A DNA stretch of 64,000 nt from Acidovorax sp. Leaf78 (lineage in GTDB: Bacteria; Pseudomonadota; Gammaproteobacteria; Burkholderiales; Burkholderiaceae_C). Positions 8,028 to 19,591 of this stretch are shown here, piece by piece. The stretch's first letter is position 1, and the number at the start of each line of letters is the position of its first letter. The translations under genes and the position numbers were made by a program. The notes under the pieces were generated by a model, which had not been told where the DNA came from, searched no databases, and saw nothing but the letters and a program-made list of their open reading frames with translations. The stretch spans positions 493,233 to 557,232 of the forward strand of contig NZ_LMLZ01000001.1 in the NCBI RefSeq assembly GCF_001422735.1, read 5' to 3'.

Positions 8028-8789
8028 TTACTTCGCCAGCTCTTCCCGCACCGCCGCCACCTGCCGGCGCGACACCGCCAGCAGTTCTGTCGACCCTTGC
8101 AGCCGCACGGCCCAGCCTTCGCCTTCTTCGGGGTCGTAGTGCTTTTCCAGCGCGCGCACGGCGCGGCGGGCGACCAGGGCGTTGCGGTGGATGCGCATGA
8201 AGCGGGGCGCGAACTTGGTCTCCAGCTCGCTCAGCGCGCCGTCCATGATGTAGCTGCGCGTGGCGGTGCGCACGGTGACGTACTTCTGCTCGGCTTTGAA
8301 GTACAGCACCTCGGCCAGCGGCAGACGCTCAGTGCGGCCGCGGTCCTGGATCAGCAGGGTTTCGCCGTCGCTCGCTCCTCCGGGCGCGGCGGCGGTGCCC
8401 GGCGGCCGGGCGCTGCGCTGCACCTTGGCCAGGGCCTGCTGGAGGCGTTCGCGGCGCACCGGCTTGGTCAGGTAGTCGGTGGCGTCCAGTTCGAAAGCGC
8501 TGACCGCATGGTCCATGTGGGCCGTCACGAACACCACGGCGGGCGGGTGGGGCAGGCCCTGCAGGGCGTGGGCCAGCGACAGGCCGTCCTGCCCAGGCAT
8601 GTGGATGTCCAACAGCACCACGTCGAAAGCGCGCCCGCCCGTGGGGCCCAGCTGGGCCATGGCCTCGCCGGCATTGGCGGCCTCGGCTACCGTCATGCGC
8701 GGGGTGGGCATGCCTTCTGCGCAGTCGGACAGCAGGGTGCGCAGCCGGCTGCGGGCCAGGGTTTCGTCGTCAACGATGAGGATGTTCAT
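8028..8789 (-). CDS. algR: LytTR-family response regulator (AlgR-like)
   Basis: A 253-residue response regulator. The receiver domain (1-120) shows the acidic pair (VDDE), the phospho-acceptor in DVVLLDIHMPGQDG and the Lys of TKPVRRE. A LytTR DNA-binding domain follows at about residues 150-250 (EVLYFKAEQKYVTVRT, FMRIHRNALVAR). Its ATG overlaps the kinase stop by four bases (ATGA), so the two are translationally coupled. A LytS-type kinase beside argH is the arrangement of fimS(algZ)-algR in Pseudomonas, which supports the AlgR assignment. There it controls alginate, type IV pili and virulence; targets here are unknown. Confidence 0.85.
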   Translation of the reverse strand: MNILIVDDETLARSRLRTLLSDCAEGMPTPRMTVAEAANAGEAMAQLGPTGGRAFDVVLLDIHMPGQDGLSLAHALQGLPHPPAVVFVTAHMDHAVSAFELDATDYLTKPVRRERLQQALAKVQRSARPPGTAAAPGGASDGETLLIQDRGRTERLPLAEVLYFKAEQKYVTVRTATRSYIMDGALSELETKFAPRFMRIHRNALVARRAVRALEKHYDPEEGEGWAVRLQGSTELLAVSRRQVAAVREELAK

Positions 8790-10063
8790 GGGCGGTCGTC
8801 GGTGGGCAATGAGGCATCGGCAGGGGCGGGCACGGCGCCGCGCCGGGGAGTGGGGGCGCCCCGGCCCGGAGTACCCGGCGCTCCACGGTCACGGTCACGC
8901 GTGCGGCCCCTGCCTTCGGTGCGGGGGCTGCGGTGCTTTTCTTCAGGGGCGGGCAGGGTGATGCGGACCTGGTACAGGCCGTCCTGCACGCCCGCTGTGA
9001 ATTCGCCCTGCACATCGTGCAGCAGCGCCAGCCGGGCGCGCACGTTGGCCAGGGCAATGCCGTGGCCTTTGGTGCTGGGCTCGTCGCCCTTGCCGCCCCG
9101 GTCGTCCTTGGCCGGCAGGGTGTTGGTGATGCGCACCACCACGCGGCTGCCGCGCAGCTCGGTCAGCACGCGCAGCCGGCCGCCACGCGCGCTGGGCTCC
9201 ACGCCGTGCTTGACGGCGTTTTCCACCAGCGGCTGCAGCAGCAGCGGCGGCAGGCGCGCCCCGTCGGTGCGCGGGTCCAGGCTCCACTGCACTTGCAGCC
9301 GCGTGCCAAAACGCACCTCTTCGATCGCCAGGTAGCGCCGTGCCAGGGTGATCTCCTCGGCCAGCGTGACCGATTCGCCCTGCTCGATGAGCGCGTGGCG
9401 GAACAGGTCGGACAGGTCTTCCAGCAGCGACTCCGCCTTGGCGGGTTCTTCGCGCACCAGGGCGATGGCGCTGTTGAGGGTGTTGAACAGGAAGTGGGGA
9501 CGAATGCGCGACTGCAGCTCGGTCAGGCGCGCCGTGGTGGCCGCGGGTGTGCGGCCGCGTGCGCGCAGCACCAGCGCCGCCACCAGAATGGCCGCCAGCA
9601 GTGCTCCGGTGGCGGCGCTCGCCATCCACGGGGGCGCCGTGGTCTGCGACACGAGCGTGAGCATGGCGCAGGCGTACGCCCCGGCCAGCGCGCCCAGCAG
9701 CAGGCCCGCGGCGTACTGCAGCGCCGTGGACAGGCGCTGCAGCAGCGTCTTCAAGCTGCAGGCCGTGATCAACCACACCAGCGTGGCCGGCAGCGCGCCG
9801 CCGGTCAGCAGCGCCAGCGTGGCCAGCCACTCCGCCGGGGAGCGCGCGCCATACATGGCGCCCACGCCCACCACCAGTTCCACGAACAGCACGGCCCGCA
9901 GCACCACGCCCACTTGGCAGGCGTCAAACACCAGCGCGCGCCGCGGTGGCGCCGTGCCGCCACGGGACTGTCCGGGCCCGGGGCGCAGGCCCCGCCCAGC
10001 ACCGTTCAACGGGGCGGAATCCGGAGGGGGAGGCGGGGTCGATAAAATTTGCGTGTTTTGCAT
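8786..10063 (-). CDS. LytS/AlgZ-type sensor histidine kinase
   Basis: A 425-residue membrane kinase. After a proline-rich N-terminus come four hydrophobic segments at about residues 45-170. A His_kinase domain with the phospho-acceptor in [12 protein letters not shown] and an atypical HATPase ([17 protein letters not shown], then [13 protein letters not shown]) follows. No periplasmic sensor of any size is present, so the signal is probably sensed in or at the membrane. The C-terminus has a Pro/Arg/Gly-rich tail of about 45 residues. The ATG at 10063 is the only good start and lies 51 bases from the divergent argH start, so the two promoters must overlap. Confidence 0.87.
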   Translation of the reverse strand: MQNTQILSTPPPPPDSAPLNGAGRGLRPGPGQSRGGTAPPRRALVFDACQVGVVLRAVLFVELVVGVGAMYGARSPAEWLATLALLTGGALPATLVWLITACSLKTLLQRLSTALQYAAGLLLGALAGAYACAMLTLVSQTTAPPWMASAATGALLAAILVAALVLRARGRTPAATTARLTELQSRIRPHFLFNTLNSAIALVREEPAKAESLLEDLSDLFRHALIEQGESVTLAEEITLARRYLAIEEVRFGTRLQVQWSLDPRTDGARLPPLLLQPLVENAVKHGVEPSARGGRLRVLTELRGSRVVVRITNTLPAKDDRGGKGDEPSTKGHGIALANVRARLALLHDVQGEFTAGVQDGLYQVRITLPAPEEKHRSPRTEGRGRTRDRDRGAPGTPGRGAPTPRRGAVPAPADASLPTDDRP

Positions 10064-10114
10064 TGCGGCATCCGGGCAGTCCGGGTGTCTGAACTTCCGG
10101 ATTATTGCCCTCCT

Positions 10115-11605
<1,491 letters not shown>

Positions 11606-11651
11606 TTTTTGCGCCTGCGTTGCAACCACCTCACCGACCCGGAGTTCCGAC

Positions 11652-12644
11652 ATGACGACGACTTCTCGCCGCAGCCTGCTGTCCCGCCTTTTGTGTACCG
11701 GTGCCCTGGCGGGCGCCGCGCTGACCATGGGCCTGGCCTTTGCCCAGACCCCCAAGCCCATCCGTCTGCTGGTGGGCTTTCCGCCCGGCGGCGGCACCGA
11801 CGCCATTGCGCGCACGCTGGCCGAAAAGCTCAAGGACGAGCTGGGCCAGCCCGTGGTGGTGGAAAACCGCCCCGGTGCGGGCGGCCAGATCGCCGCGCAG
11901 GCGCTCAAGTCTTCGGCACCGGACGGCACCACGCTGTTCCTCTCGCACGACCACACCATCTCGATCCTGCCGCAGGTGGTGAAGAACCCGGGCTTCGACC
12001 CGGCGCGCGATTTCGTGCCCGTGGGCGGCTTCGCCACCTTCGTGAATGCGTTCGCGGTGTCGGGCGGCACGCCCGCCAAGTCGTTCACCGAATACGTGGC
12101 GTGGGTCAAGGCCAGCGGCGGCGGCAAGGGCGCGGTGGGCATTCCGGCACCTGCGTCCACGCCCGAATTCCTGGTCAAGCTGCTGGGCCAGAAATACCAG
12201 CTGGATCTGGTGTCCGCCCCCTATCGCGGGAGCGCCCCCATGATGGCCGACATGCTGGGCAACCAGATCAGCGCGGGCGTGGCGTCGGTGCAGGACTTCA
12301 TCGAGAACCACAAGGCCGGCAAGGTGCGCGTGGTAGGCGTGCTGGGCACCAAGCGCCAAGCCGCCATGCCCGATGTGCCCACTTTCGACGAGATGGGCCT
12401 CAAGGGCTTCGAAGACCTGCCGTACTACGGCATCTACGCGCCCACCGGCACGCCGCAAAAGTTCATCACCGACTTCTCCACAGCGTTGGCCAAGGTCGTG
12501 GCCATGCCCGACGTGCGCGACCACCTCACGGCCATGGGCCTCACCGTGGGCCACATGACGCCGCAGCAGCTGGGCGCGCGCGAGAAGGCCTACACCGAGG
12601 CCTGGACGCGCATCATCAAGACCAGCGGCTTCGTCGCGCAGTAA
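11652..12644 (+). CDS. Bug-family tripartite tricarboxylate transporter receptor (orphan)
   Basis: A 330-residue secreted binding protein of the TctC/Bug family. The signal peptide begins MTTTSRRSLLSRLL and ends near AFAQ (residue 31), with an RR pair of Tat-like appearance. The mature start KPIRLLVGFPPGGGTDAIAR and the segment GQPVVVENRPGAGGQIAAQ are Bug hallmarks that bind carboxylate ligands. GGAG precedes the ATG. It follows argH by 46 bases but is functionally unrelated. No TctA/TctB membrane genes are present, as is common for the many orphan Bug proteins of betaproteobacteria. The ligand cannot be read from sequence. Confidence 0.92.
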   Translation: MTTTSRRSLLSRLLCTGALAGAALTMGLAFAQTPKPIRLLVGFPPGGGTDAIARTLAEKLKDELGQPVVVENRPGAGGQIAAQALKSSAPDGTTLFLSHDHTISILPQVVKNPGFDPARDFVPVGGFATFVNAFAVSGGTPAKSFTEYVAWVKASGGGKGAVGIPAPASTPEFLVKLLGQKYQLDLVSAPYRGSAPMMADMLGNQISAGVASVQDFIENHKAGKVRVVGVLGTKRQAAMPDVPTFDEMGLKGFEDLPYYGIYAPTGTPQKFITDFSTALAKVVAMPDVRDHLTAMGLTVGHMTPQQLGAREKAYTEAWTRIIKTSGFVAQ

Positions 12645-12725
12645 GCCGGCGCTGCACGCCCGCCTTCCAGCACCTGCCGGGCCGTGGCCGGGCCCACTTC
12701 ACTGCGTCCCGTCGCCCCAGCTCCC

Positions 12726-14183
12726 ATGCACCAGCGCCACCTGCCCGCCAACTGGATCCACCACCGCCGGCTGCCGCTGGTTGCCGGGCTCTGCAGCGGC
12801 GCGCTGGCCGCGCTGCTCGCCTGGGTGGTGATCGACATCGCGCACACCAAGGCGCGCACCGAGATCGCCGCGCAGGCCCAAAGCCACCTGCTGCAGATCC
12901 GCGACCGGCTGGACCGCCAGCTGCAAAGCACGCTGTCGGTGCCCGAGACGGTGGCCGCCTTCGTGTCCGCACAGGGTGGCATGTCGCCCGAGATCTTCTC
13001 GACGGTGGTGGGGCGCCTGCTGGAGCACCAGCGCAACATCCGCAACCTGGCGCTGGCGCCGGACAACGTCATCAGCGACATCTACCCGCGCCTGGGCAAC
13101 GAGCGGGCGCTGGGCCTGCACTACCTGGACAACCCGCAGCAGCGCAACGCGGTGGAGCGGGCCATCCAGACACGTCGCACGGTCGTGGCTGGCCCCATAC
13201 CGCTGGTGCAGGGCGGCCTGGGCATCGTGAGCCGCACGCCGGTGTTCCTGGCCACCCCGCCCGGCAAGACGCCGGTGGGCGGGCCGCGCTACTGGGGCAT
13301 CGTGTCGCTCACCGTCAACGCCGACACGCTGTTTGCCGACGTGGGCCTGCACACCGAGCAGATGGGCTTTCAGGTGGCCGCCCGGGGGCTGGACGCCATG
13401 GGGGCGCAGGGCGCGGTGTTCGTGGGCCGGCCGCAGCTTTTTGACGAATCGCCGGCCACGCTCGACATTCCGCTGCCCGGCGGCGGCAGCTGGATCCTGG
13501 GTGCAGTACCTGTGGGCGGCTGGAAGGCTGCTGGCCAGGCGCCCGCGTTGATCGTGATGCTGTCGTACGTGTTCGCGGTGGTGGTGGGCCTGCTCAGTGC
13601 CCGGCTGGTGCGAGCGCACCAGCAGGTACTGGCCCTGGCCACGCACGACCGGCTCACCGGCTTGCCCAACCGCCGGTTGTTCGAGGACCGCCTGTCGCAG
13701 GCGGTGCTGGCTGCGCAACGCGACCACCGCGCGGGTGCCTTGTTGTTGCTGGACCTGGACGGGTTCAAGGCCGTCAACGACGAGCGGGGACATGCCAGCG
13801 GCGACCAAGTGCTGGTGCGCGTGGCCCAACGCCTGTCGAGCCTCACCCGCGCCAGCGACACGGCCGCGCGGCTGGGTGGAGACGAGTTTGCCCTGGTGCT
13901 CAACGCCGTCGAATCCCCCGAGGCCGCCATGGCGACGGCCCACGCGGTGCTTGCTGCACTGCTCACGCCGATGGGGCTCGACAACGGCCAGCACGTGTTG
14001 ATCGGGGCCAGTGTGGGTGTGGCACTCTTCCCGCAAGGCTCTGCGGTGGAGGGCGTTCCCGCGCTCATGGACCGAGCCGACCGTGCGCTCTATGTCAGCA
14101 AGCGCAATGGCAAGGGCCTGGCAAGCCTGGCCGATGCGCCGGGGGTGCCAGGTGTTCCTGGTGTGCAGGGTTCGGTGGCGTAG
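12726..14183 (+). CDS. CHASE-domain diguanylate cyclase
   Basis: A 485-residue membrane protein. TM1 is at about residues 15-35. A periplasmic CHASE-type sensor spans about 45-270, with the typical helix RDRLDRQLQSTLSVPETVAAF, and TM2 (LIVMLSYVFAVVVGLL) follows. The cytoplasmic GGDEF domain is complete: LTGLPNRRLFEDRL, LDLDGFKAVND, and GGDEF preceded five residues earlier by RASD, a canonical I-site for product inhibition. No EAL domain is present. The ATG at 12726 is preferred over a GTG 42 bases upstream because it gives a normal short N-terminus before TM1; the ribosome site is weak in either case. CHASE domains bind small ligands such as adenine derivatives or peptides; the ligand here is unknown. 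Confidence 0.88.
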   Translation: MHQRHLPANWIHHRRLPLVAGLCSGALAALLAWVVIDIAHTKARTEIAAQAQSHLLQIRDRLDRQLQSTLSVPETVAAFVSAQGGMSPEIFSTVVGRLLEHQRNIRNLALAPDNVISDIYPRLGNERALGLHYLDNPQQRNAVERAIQTRRTVVAGPIPLVQGGLGIVSRTPVFLATPPGKTPVGGPRYWGIVSLTVNADTLFADVGLHTEQMGFQVAARGLDAMGAQGAVFVGRPQLFDESPATLDIPLPGGGSWILGAVPVGGWKAAGQAPALIVMLSYVFAVVVGLLSARLVRAHQQVLALATHDRLTGLPNRRLFEDRLSQAVLAAQRDHRAGALLLLDLDGFKAVNDERGHASGDQVLVRVAQRLSSLTRASDTAARLGGDEFALVLNAVESPEAAMATAHAVLAALLTPMGLDNGQHVLIGASVGVALFPQGSAVEGVPALMDRADRALYVSKRNGKGLASLADAPGVPGVPGVQGSVA

Positions 14184-14310
14184 CCGATTTGCCCGTAGCC
14201 AGAGTCGCTGCAGACCCCTATCGCCATGCAGCCTCAAGGCGACGCAGCCGTGCTACCCGCCCGGCCGGGCGCCGTTGCTGCCAAGACATGACTGCCAACT
14301 CAGCCGCCAC

Positions 14311-14330
14311 GCCCTGACCGTTGTCAGGGC
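14311..14330. other. Inverted repeat between the diguanylate cyclase and catalase genes
   Basis: GCCCTGAC and GTCAGGGC form a perfect 8-base stem around a CGTT loop, with flanking CCAC/GTGG able to extend it. It lies between convergent genes, so it may terminate transcription from either side. No T-tract follows on either strand, so a Rho-independent function is not secure. Confidence 0.45.
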
Positions 14331-14399
14331 CGTGGCAGTCTGCTGCGTCATGTCACCGGTGGCTCTCACGGCACCGGTGGCCTCTCCACAGGCTCAGGT

Positions 14400-16526
14400 T
14401 CAAGCCAGATTGCGCAGCTTGGGCTCGCGGGCCCACTGGCGGGTCTGCGCCGCGGCGATGAAGCCCTGCACATTGGCCGGGTCCACCACACCGGCGTCGG
14501 GCTCGATGCCGGCAGCGCTCAGCAGCGCTTGCGACCCCTTGCCGGCAGCGATGGCTTTGAGGTGGCCGAACGCGTCGCGGAACCAGTCCACCGCCGCCGC
14601 TTCGCGCGACAGCTGCTCGCCCATTTCCGACGTCAACACCGACACCACTGCATCGAACACCGTGGATGGCGTGCCCGCCAGTTGCCCGTGGGCCGCCAGC
14701 AGCGTGCCGTCGCGCAGCTTGGCGCCGCCCACCCGGGGCGACACGATCTTGACGGTGGCGCCTACCTTCTCCAGCGCCTTGCGCAGCGTGGTCACCGTAT
14801 CGCCATTGGAGCCATCGGCCACCAAAATGCCGATGCAGCGGCCTTGCAGCGTAGGCTTCATGCGGTCGATGATGCGCAACTGGGGTGACAGCGGGAGGTC
14901 ACGCACCGGCTCGGCGGCCGGCGGGGCGGCAGGCACCTGCGGCAGGCCAAGGCCTGCGGCCACGCGCTCGGCCAGGGCCGGCTCCACATGCACCAGGTGG
15001 CCGACGACCGCCTCGCGCACGTGGGGCGTACCCACCTTGGACAGCTCGAACACCAGGGCGGACGCGATGTGCGATTGCTCCAGAGGGCTTTGGCTGCGAA
15101 AGAACATGCGCGCCTGGCTGTAGTGGTCGGCAAAGCTCTCTGGGCGGATGCGCCCTTTGCCTTGGCCACTGCCATCGTCCACCTGCGCGAAGTGCCTGAA
15201 ACCCTGCGCCTGCGATGCGCGCGGCGTGTCGGACTGCAGGCTGCTCGGCTCGTAGTTCACGCGGCCCTTGGGCACCTGCATCTGCATCTGGCCGTCGCGC
15301 TGCATGTTGTGGAAGGGGCACTTGGGCGCATTGATCGGGATCTGCGCAAAGTTGGGCCCGCCCAGGCGCGACAGCTGCGTGTCCAGGTACGAGAACAGAC
15401 GGCCTTGCAGCAGCGGGTCGTTGCTGAAGTCGATGCCTGGCGGCACATTCGCGGGGCAGAAAGCCACCTGCTCGGTCTCGGCAAAGAAGTTGTCGGGCCA
15501 GCGGTTGAGCACCATGCGGCCGATGACCTGCAGCGGCACCAGTTCTTCGGGTACGAGCTTGGTGGGGTCGAGGTGGTCGAAGGGGAAACCCTCGGCCTCT
15601 TCCTCGGTGAAGAGTTGCACGGCCAGTTCCCATTCCGGGAAGTCGCCCGCCTCGATGGACTCGAACAGGTCGCGCCGGTGAAAGTCGTTGTCGGCGGCCT
15701 GCAGCTTCAGCGCCTCGTCCCACACCGTGGACTGGATGCCCAGCTTGGGCCGCCAGTGGAACTTGACGAAGGTGCTATCGCCGTCCGCATTGACCAGCCG
15801 GAAGCTGTGCACGCCAAAGCCTTCCATCATGCGCAGGCTGCGGGGCAGGGTGCGGTCGCTCATCGCCCACATCACCATGTGCAGGGTCTCGGGCATCAGC
15901 GAGACGAAATCCCAGAACGTGTCGTGCGCACTTCCCGCCTGCGGAAAACCGCGGTCGGGCTCCATCTTCACCGCGTGCACCAGGTCGGGGAACTTCATCG
16001 CGTCCTGAATGAAGAACACCGGAATGTTGTTGCCTACCAGGTCCCAGTTGCCTTCGGTCGTGTAGAACTTCACCGCAAAGCCGCGCACATCGCGCGGGGT
16101 GTCGACCGAACCCGCGCCGCCGGCCACTGTGGAAAAGCGCGTGAACACGGGCGTCTGCACGCCCACTTCGGTCAGCACGCGGGCCGTGGTGTAGTCGCGC
16201 AGCGAATGGGTCAACTCGAAAAACCCGTGGGCGCCAGAGCCGCGGGCGTGCACGATGCGCTCGGGGATGCGCTCGTGGTCGAAGTGCGTGATCTTCTCGC
16301 GCAGGATGAAGTCTTCGAGCAGCGCAGGGCCGCGGGGCGAGGGGCGCAAAGAGTTCTGGTTGTCCGCTACCGGGATGCCCTGCTGGGTGGTCAGCACAGG
16401 GTGCTTGCCACCGGCTTGTTGCTGCAGCTCACCTGCGTTGCCGCGGTAGGTGTCGGACTGTGTGGAAGACGGGTAATTGGACGGCGATCTCTTGGTCGCG
16501 TTGCGCGACGTGGGGGCTCGTGCCAT
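14400..16526 (-). CDS. katE: Catalase HPII (large-subunit catalase with C-terminal DJ-1/PfpI-like domain)
   Basis: A 708-residue clade-2 catalase that converts hydrogen peroxide to water and oxygen. The catalytic His lies in [15 protein letters not shown], the distal Asn region in [15 protein letters not shown], and the haem-ligand Tyr in [14 protein letters not shown]. The C-terminal 150 residues ([17 protein letters not shown]...) form the flavodoxin/DJ-1-like domain that separates large from small catalases. The ATG at 16526 has AGGAG eight bases upstream; a longer frame adds 12 residues without a ribosome site. In many bacteria katE is a stationary-phase gene. It is monocistronic here. 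Confidence 0.96.
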   Translation of the reverse strand: MARAPTSRNATKRSPSNYPSSTQSDTYRGNAGELQQQAGGKHPVLTTQQGIPVADNQNSLRPSPRGPALLEDFILREKITHFDHERIPERIVHARGSGAHGFFELTHSLRDYTTARVLTEVGVQTPVFTRFSTVAGGAGSVDTPRDVRGFAVKFYTTEGNWDLVGNNIPVFFIQDAMKFPDLVHAVKMEPDRGFPQAGSAHDTFWDFVSLMPETLHMVMWAMSDRTLPRSLRMMEGFGVHSFRLVNADGDSTFVKFHWRPKLGIQSTVWDEALKLQAADNDFHRRDLFESIEAGDFPEWELAVQLFTEEEAEGFPFDHLDPTKLVPEELVPLQVIGRMVLNRWPDNFFAETEQVAFCPANVPPGIDFSNDPLLQGRLFSYLDTQLSRLGGPNFAQIPINAPKCPFHNMQRDGQMQMQVPKGRVNYEPSSLQSDTPRASQAQGFRHFAQVDDGSGQGKGRIRPESFADHYSQARMFFRSQSPLEQSHIASALVFELSKVGTPHVREAVVGHLVHVEPALAERVAAGLGLPQVPAAPPAAEPVRDLPLSPQLRIIDRMKPTLQGRCIGILVADGSNGDTVTTLRKALEKVGATVKIVSPRVGGAKLRDGTLLAAHGQLAGTPSTVFDAVVSVLTSEMGEQLSREAAAVDWFRDAFGHLKAIAAGKGSQALLSAAGIEPDAGVVDPANVQGFIAAAQTRQWAREPKLRNLA

Positions 16527-16795
16527 GGGTGCGCTCCTGGTGGATGTTGAAAGACGGGACAAACGGCAATCATTCGCGGGCTTGGCTGCCTGACAGGTAG
16601 GACGCCGCCCTATCTCTCCGTCCTCGGCAGTAGGAAATGTGGTTTGTGTGTCGGGAGACAGGAGCTCGCGGCTTTGCCACGCTGCGTAGCATTCCGCTGG
16701 CGCACACTCGGCGACGGCATGCGCCGCACGCGCATTGCCTGCACCGTCGGCCCTGTCTTCAGTGCACGTCGTCCGACCTTTATTCCTGTCGATCC

Positions 16796-18262
16796 ATGTT
16801 CTACGCCATCCCCCTTGAAAGCCGGCCCACGTGGCGCAACCCCCCGTGGATGACGGTGGTGCTGATCCTCGTCAACATGCTGGTGTTCTGGGGGCCACAG
16901 CGTTCGGAAGAGAAGGCCCAGGACCGGGCGGCCCAGTTCTACCTGGCCAGCCCGCTGCCGGCGCTGGAGCTGCCGGGGTTTGTGGCTTGGCTGAAGACGA
17001 CAGGATCGCCCAGAGCCAAAGCCGCCCAGGCTGCGTATGAGGCCAAGGAGCACGGGATACTGCTGCAGGCCATGGAGCAGGAGCCGGAATTCATGGCACT
17101 GCTCAAGGCAGACCGTGTTGTGGAGCCCAGCCATGCCATGCATGCGCAGTGGAAGACCCAGCGCCGCCAGTACGAAGCCCTTCAGCCACCGCCTTTCACG
17201 CACCGCTGGGCACAAAGCTACGAAAAGGATGCTGAATTTCGGCCGGTCACCTGGCTCACCGCCACCTTTTTGCACGGCAGCACGGGCCACCTTCTGGGCA
17301 ACATGATCTTCCTGTTTCTCTTCGGCTTTTCGGTGGAACTTGCGTTGGGGCGTGGCACGTACCTCGCGTTCTACCTTCTGGGCGCGGTGGGTGGATCGTT
17401 GCTGGCGGGCTGGGTGTACGCGGGCAAAGGCAGCTACGGCCTCGGAGCGTCGGGCGCCGTGTCGGCCCTGATGGGAATGTACGCGGTGATGTACCGCCTG
17501 CGGCGCATCCGGTTTTTCTATCAGCTGTTCTTCTACTTCAACTACGTCACCGCGCCGGCGTTGATCCTGCTGCCCGCCTGGATCGCGAACGAGTTGCTGC
17601 AGCACTTCAGCAGCGGCGAGCCCGTGGCGTACATGGCCCACCTGGGCGGCTTGGTGGCGGGTGCACTGCTCATGGCCGCAGCCATGCGGGTGCGTCAGGT
17701 CCGGTTGCCCGAACCCGAGGCAGACCGGGCCGCCGACCCGTTCGATGCGCATGTGGCGCGTGCGCGCCGCCTGTCCGAGGCCATGCAGTTTGAAAAGGCG
17801 GCGGCCGAATGGCGCGCGGCGGCGCGACTGCGCCCGGACGACGCGGACACGCTGCGGGCCTGGTTCGGCGTCGCCCGGCTGATGCCGGCCAGCGACGGGT
17901 TTCACCGCGCCGCGCACCGCATCTTTCGCCTCAGCGCCACCGACGCCGCCACGCTGCAATTGCAGCACGCGAGCTATCAGACCTACCTGGACCAGGCCAA
18001 GCCGGGCGTCCGCCTCAAGCCCGACGACATGGCGAGGCTGGTCCGGCGCTTCGCGCGAGCGCACCACTTCCAGGATGCACAAAAACTTTGTCTGGCCCTG
18101 GTCCAGACGGCGCCGCACAACCCGGGCCTGGGCGACACCATTTCTGTGCTGGTCAATGGCCTGATGCAGGCGGGCCAGCGGGCGGAGGCGGCCGTCTGGC
18201 TACCGCATCTGCAGCGGCTCCTGCCGCAGGACGCGGTGACCCGCGCGCTGCAGTCAGGATGA
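16796..18262 (+). CDS. Rhomboid-family intramembrane serine protease with helical-repeat C-terminus
   Basis: A 488-residue membrane protein. The rhomboid core has the HxxxN motif (His165...Asn169), the nucleophile Ser219 in GASG, and the His282 partner in AHLGG, so it should be an active intramembrane protease. An insertion of about 110 charged residues lies between TM1 (17-33) and the core at about 155. After the core (to about 300) comes a soluble region of about 190 residues of TPR-like helices (ARARRLSEAMQFEKAAAEWR...). The ATG at 16796 starts directly before TM1. Its 3' end overlaps the convergent gene by nine bases. That gene has the same membrane-plus-TPR plan, which hints at linked function. 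Substrate unknown. Confidence 0.85.
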   Translation: MFYAIPLESRPTWRNPPWMTVVLILVNMLVFWGPQRSEEKAQDRAAQFYLASPLPALELPGFVAWLKTTGSPRAKAAQAAYEAKEHGILLQAMEQEPEFMALLKADRVVEPSHAMHAQWKTQRRQYEALQPPPFTHRWAQSYEKDAEFRPVTWLTATFLHGSTGHLLGNMIFLFLFGFSVELALGRGTYLAFYLLGAVGGSLLAGWVYAGKGSYGLGASGAVSALMGMYAVMYRLRRIRFFYQLFFYFNYVTAPALILLPAWIANELLQHFSSGEPVAYMAHLGGLVAGALLMAAAMRVRQVRLPEPEADRAADPFDAHVARARRLSEAMQFEKAAAEWRAAARLRPDDADTLRAWFGVARLMPASDGFHRAAHRIFRLSATDAATLQLQHASYQTYLDQAKPGVRLKPDDMARLVRRFARAHHFQDAQKLCLALVQTAPHNPGLGDTISVLVNGLMQAGQRAEAAVWLPHLQRLLPQDAVTRALQSG

Positions 18263-19576
18263 CGCGGCAACAGCGGTGGTGGCGGGCGCGTTGCGCAACA
18301 GCCAGCGCACTTCCTGGGTGGGTTCGCTGTCGGGGTAACGTGATTCCAGCGTCTTGAGGATCTGCTGCGCCATGTCGGCACGGCCCAGCCCCTGCACCAG
18401 GGCGCGTGCTGCCAGTTCGTAGGCCTGCGGAACGCTGTCGTGCCCGCGAAAGCGTTTGTCGAAGCCGGAGATCAACGCCAACGCGGCCCGCGCGTCCCCG
18501 GCGCGCCATTCGGCGTTGGCCAGCGCCAGGTTGGTGGGCGCATCGCCGACCACGAAGCCTGCGTCCTGTTTCCGGCAGGCCTTGTACACCTGAAGCGCCT
18601 CGGACGGCTGGCCTCGCCGCACCAGCAGGGCCATGAAGCGCTGCGCATGGTCCGTCAGCGATGCGCTCTTGTTCGCCAGCAGCAGGACGCGGTGGTACCG
18701 GCGCTGCGCAGCCAGTTCATCGGGTCGGGTGCGCTGGTCTTCGTAAGCCATGCCCAGGGCGCCGGCCACATCGCCGTCGGTAATCATCCTTGCCACCTGG
18801 GCGTCGGTCTCCTGCTGGGCGATCTGCTCGGGGGAGCGGCGGTCAGGTGCTGCACCGTCCCCGTCGTCGCCGCCGCCGGGCAGCAGGTCGACACCGAAGG
18901 CCGCGTGGTGCTGGTACATCGTGTAGCCCAGCAGGCTGGCCATGACCCAGCTGAAATAGATCAGCGCCAGATTGATCAGCGGCAGCAGAATCAGCCCGCT
19001 GAACAGCGGCAACAGCAACCCGATGGCCACCTGCGCTCCGGTCGACAGCAGGAACAGGAAGAAGCACAACAGCGCGTAGGGCCAGCCGATGATGCGGATG
19101 GTGTCCCACAGCGCGGCGGGCTTGAGCGACTCGGCGATGCTGCCGGTCTGCACCAGGAGCATGACGGTGGCGGGCAGCGTGAATGACATCACGAAGATGC
19201 CGAGGGTGGCCAGCAAGGGGCTGACGTACGACAGCCAGCCCAGCGCGAAGCCCTGCACGACCAGGATGACAAACAGCTTCCAGGGCAGGTGGGTCCACTC
19301 GTCATCGAGCTCGCGCGGAAAATCCGCAGCGCGGGAGATGCCCCGCGACCCCAGGGCAGTCACCTTGAACCCGTAGCGCGAGCTGGCCAGCATGATGCCG
19401 ACCTCGATCAGCAAGATGGCCAAAAAGTCCGGCAAGAAGAACACCAGTTTGAACAGCAGGCTGCTCATCGCGAGCAGCGTGCCGTAGGTCAGGGGCTCGG
19501 TCTGCAGGGGGAAGGCAAAGAAGGTGTTGATCCGGTGCCAGAACGGACGGGGTGCGGTCGCGGCCTCGTGCTGCAT
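18254..19576 (-). CDS. Membrane protein of unknown function with TPR-like C-terminal domain
   Basis: A 440-residue protein I cannot assign to a named family. Residues 30-215 contain about five hydrophobic segments. A Gly/Asp-rich linker follows at about 230-245, then about 190 residues of Ala-rich amphipathic helices resembling TPR or SEL repeats (LANAEWRAGDARAALALI, AYELAARALVQGLGRADMA). It starts with ATG at 19576, 15 bases after the gene at 19592-20131, so they are probably co-transcribed. It converges on the rhomboid gene with a nine-base overlap. The shared plan suggests a membrane-anchored scaffold, but this is inference. Confidence 0.7.
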   Translation of the reverse strand: MQHEAATAPRPFWHRINTFFAFPLQTEPLTYGTLLAMSSLLFKLVFFLPDFLAILLIEVGIMLASSRYGFKVTALGSRGISRAADFPRELDDEWTHLPWKLFVILVVQGFALGWLSYVSPLLATLGIFVMSFTLPATVMLLVQTGSIAESLKPAALWDTIRIIGWPYALLCFFLFLLSTGAQVAIGLLLPLFSGLILLPLINLALIYFSWVMASLLGYTMYQHHAAFGVDLLPGGGDDGDGAAPDRRSPEQIAQQETDAQVARMITDGDVAGALGMAYEDQRTRPDELAAQRRYHRVLLLANKSASLTDHAQRFMALLVRRGQPSEALQVYKACRKQDAGFVVGDAPTNLALANAEWRAGDARAALALISGFDKRFRGHDSVPQAYELAARALVQGLGRADMAQQILKTLESRYPDSEPTQEVRWLLRNAPATTAVAASS

Positions 19577-19591
19577 GGGGACGGCCCGGCA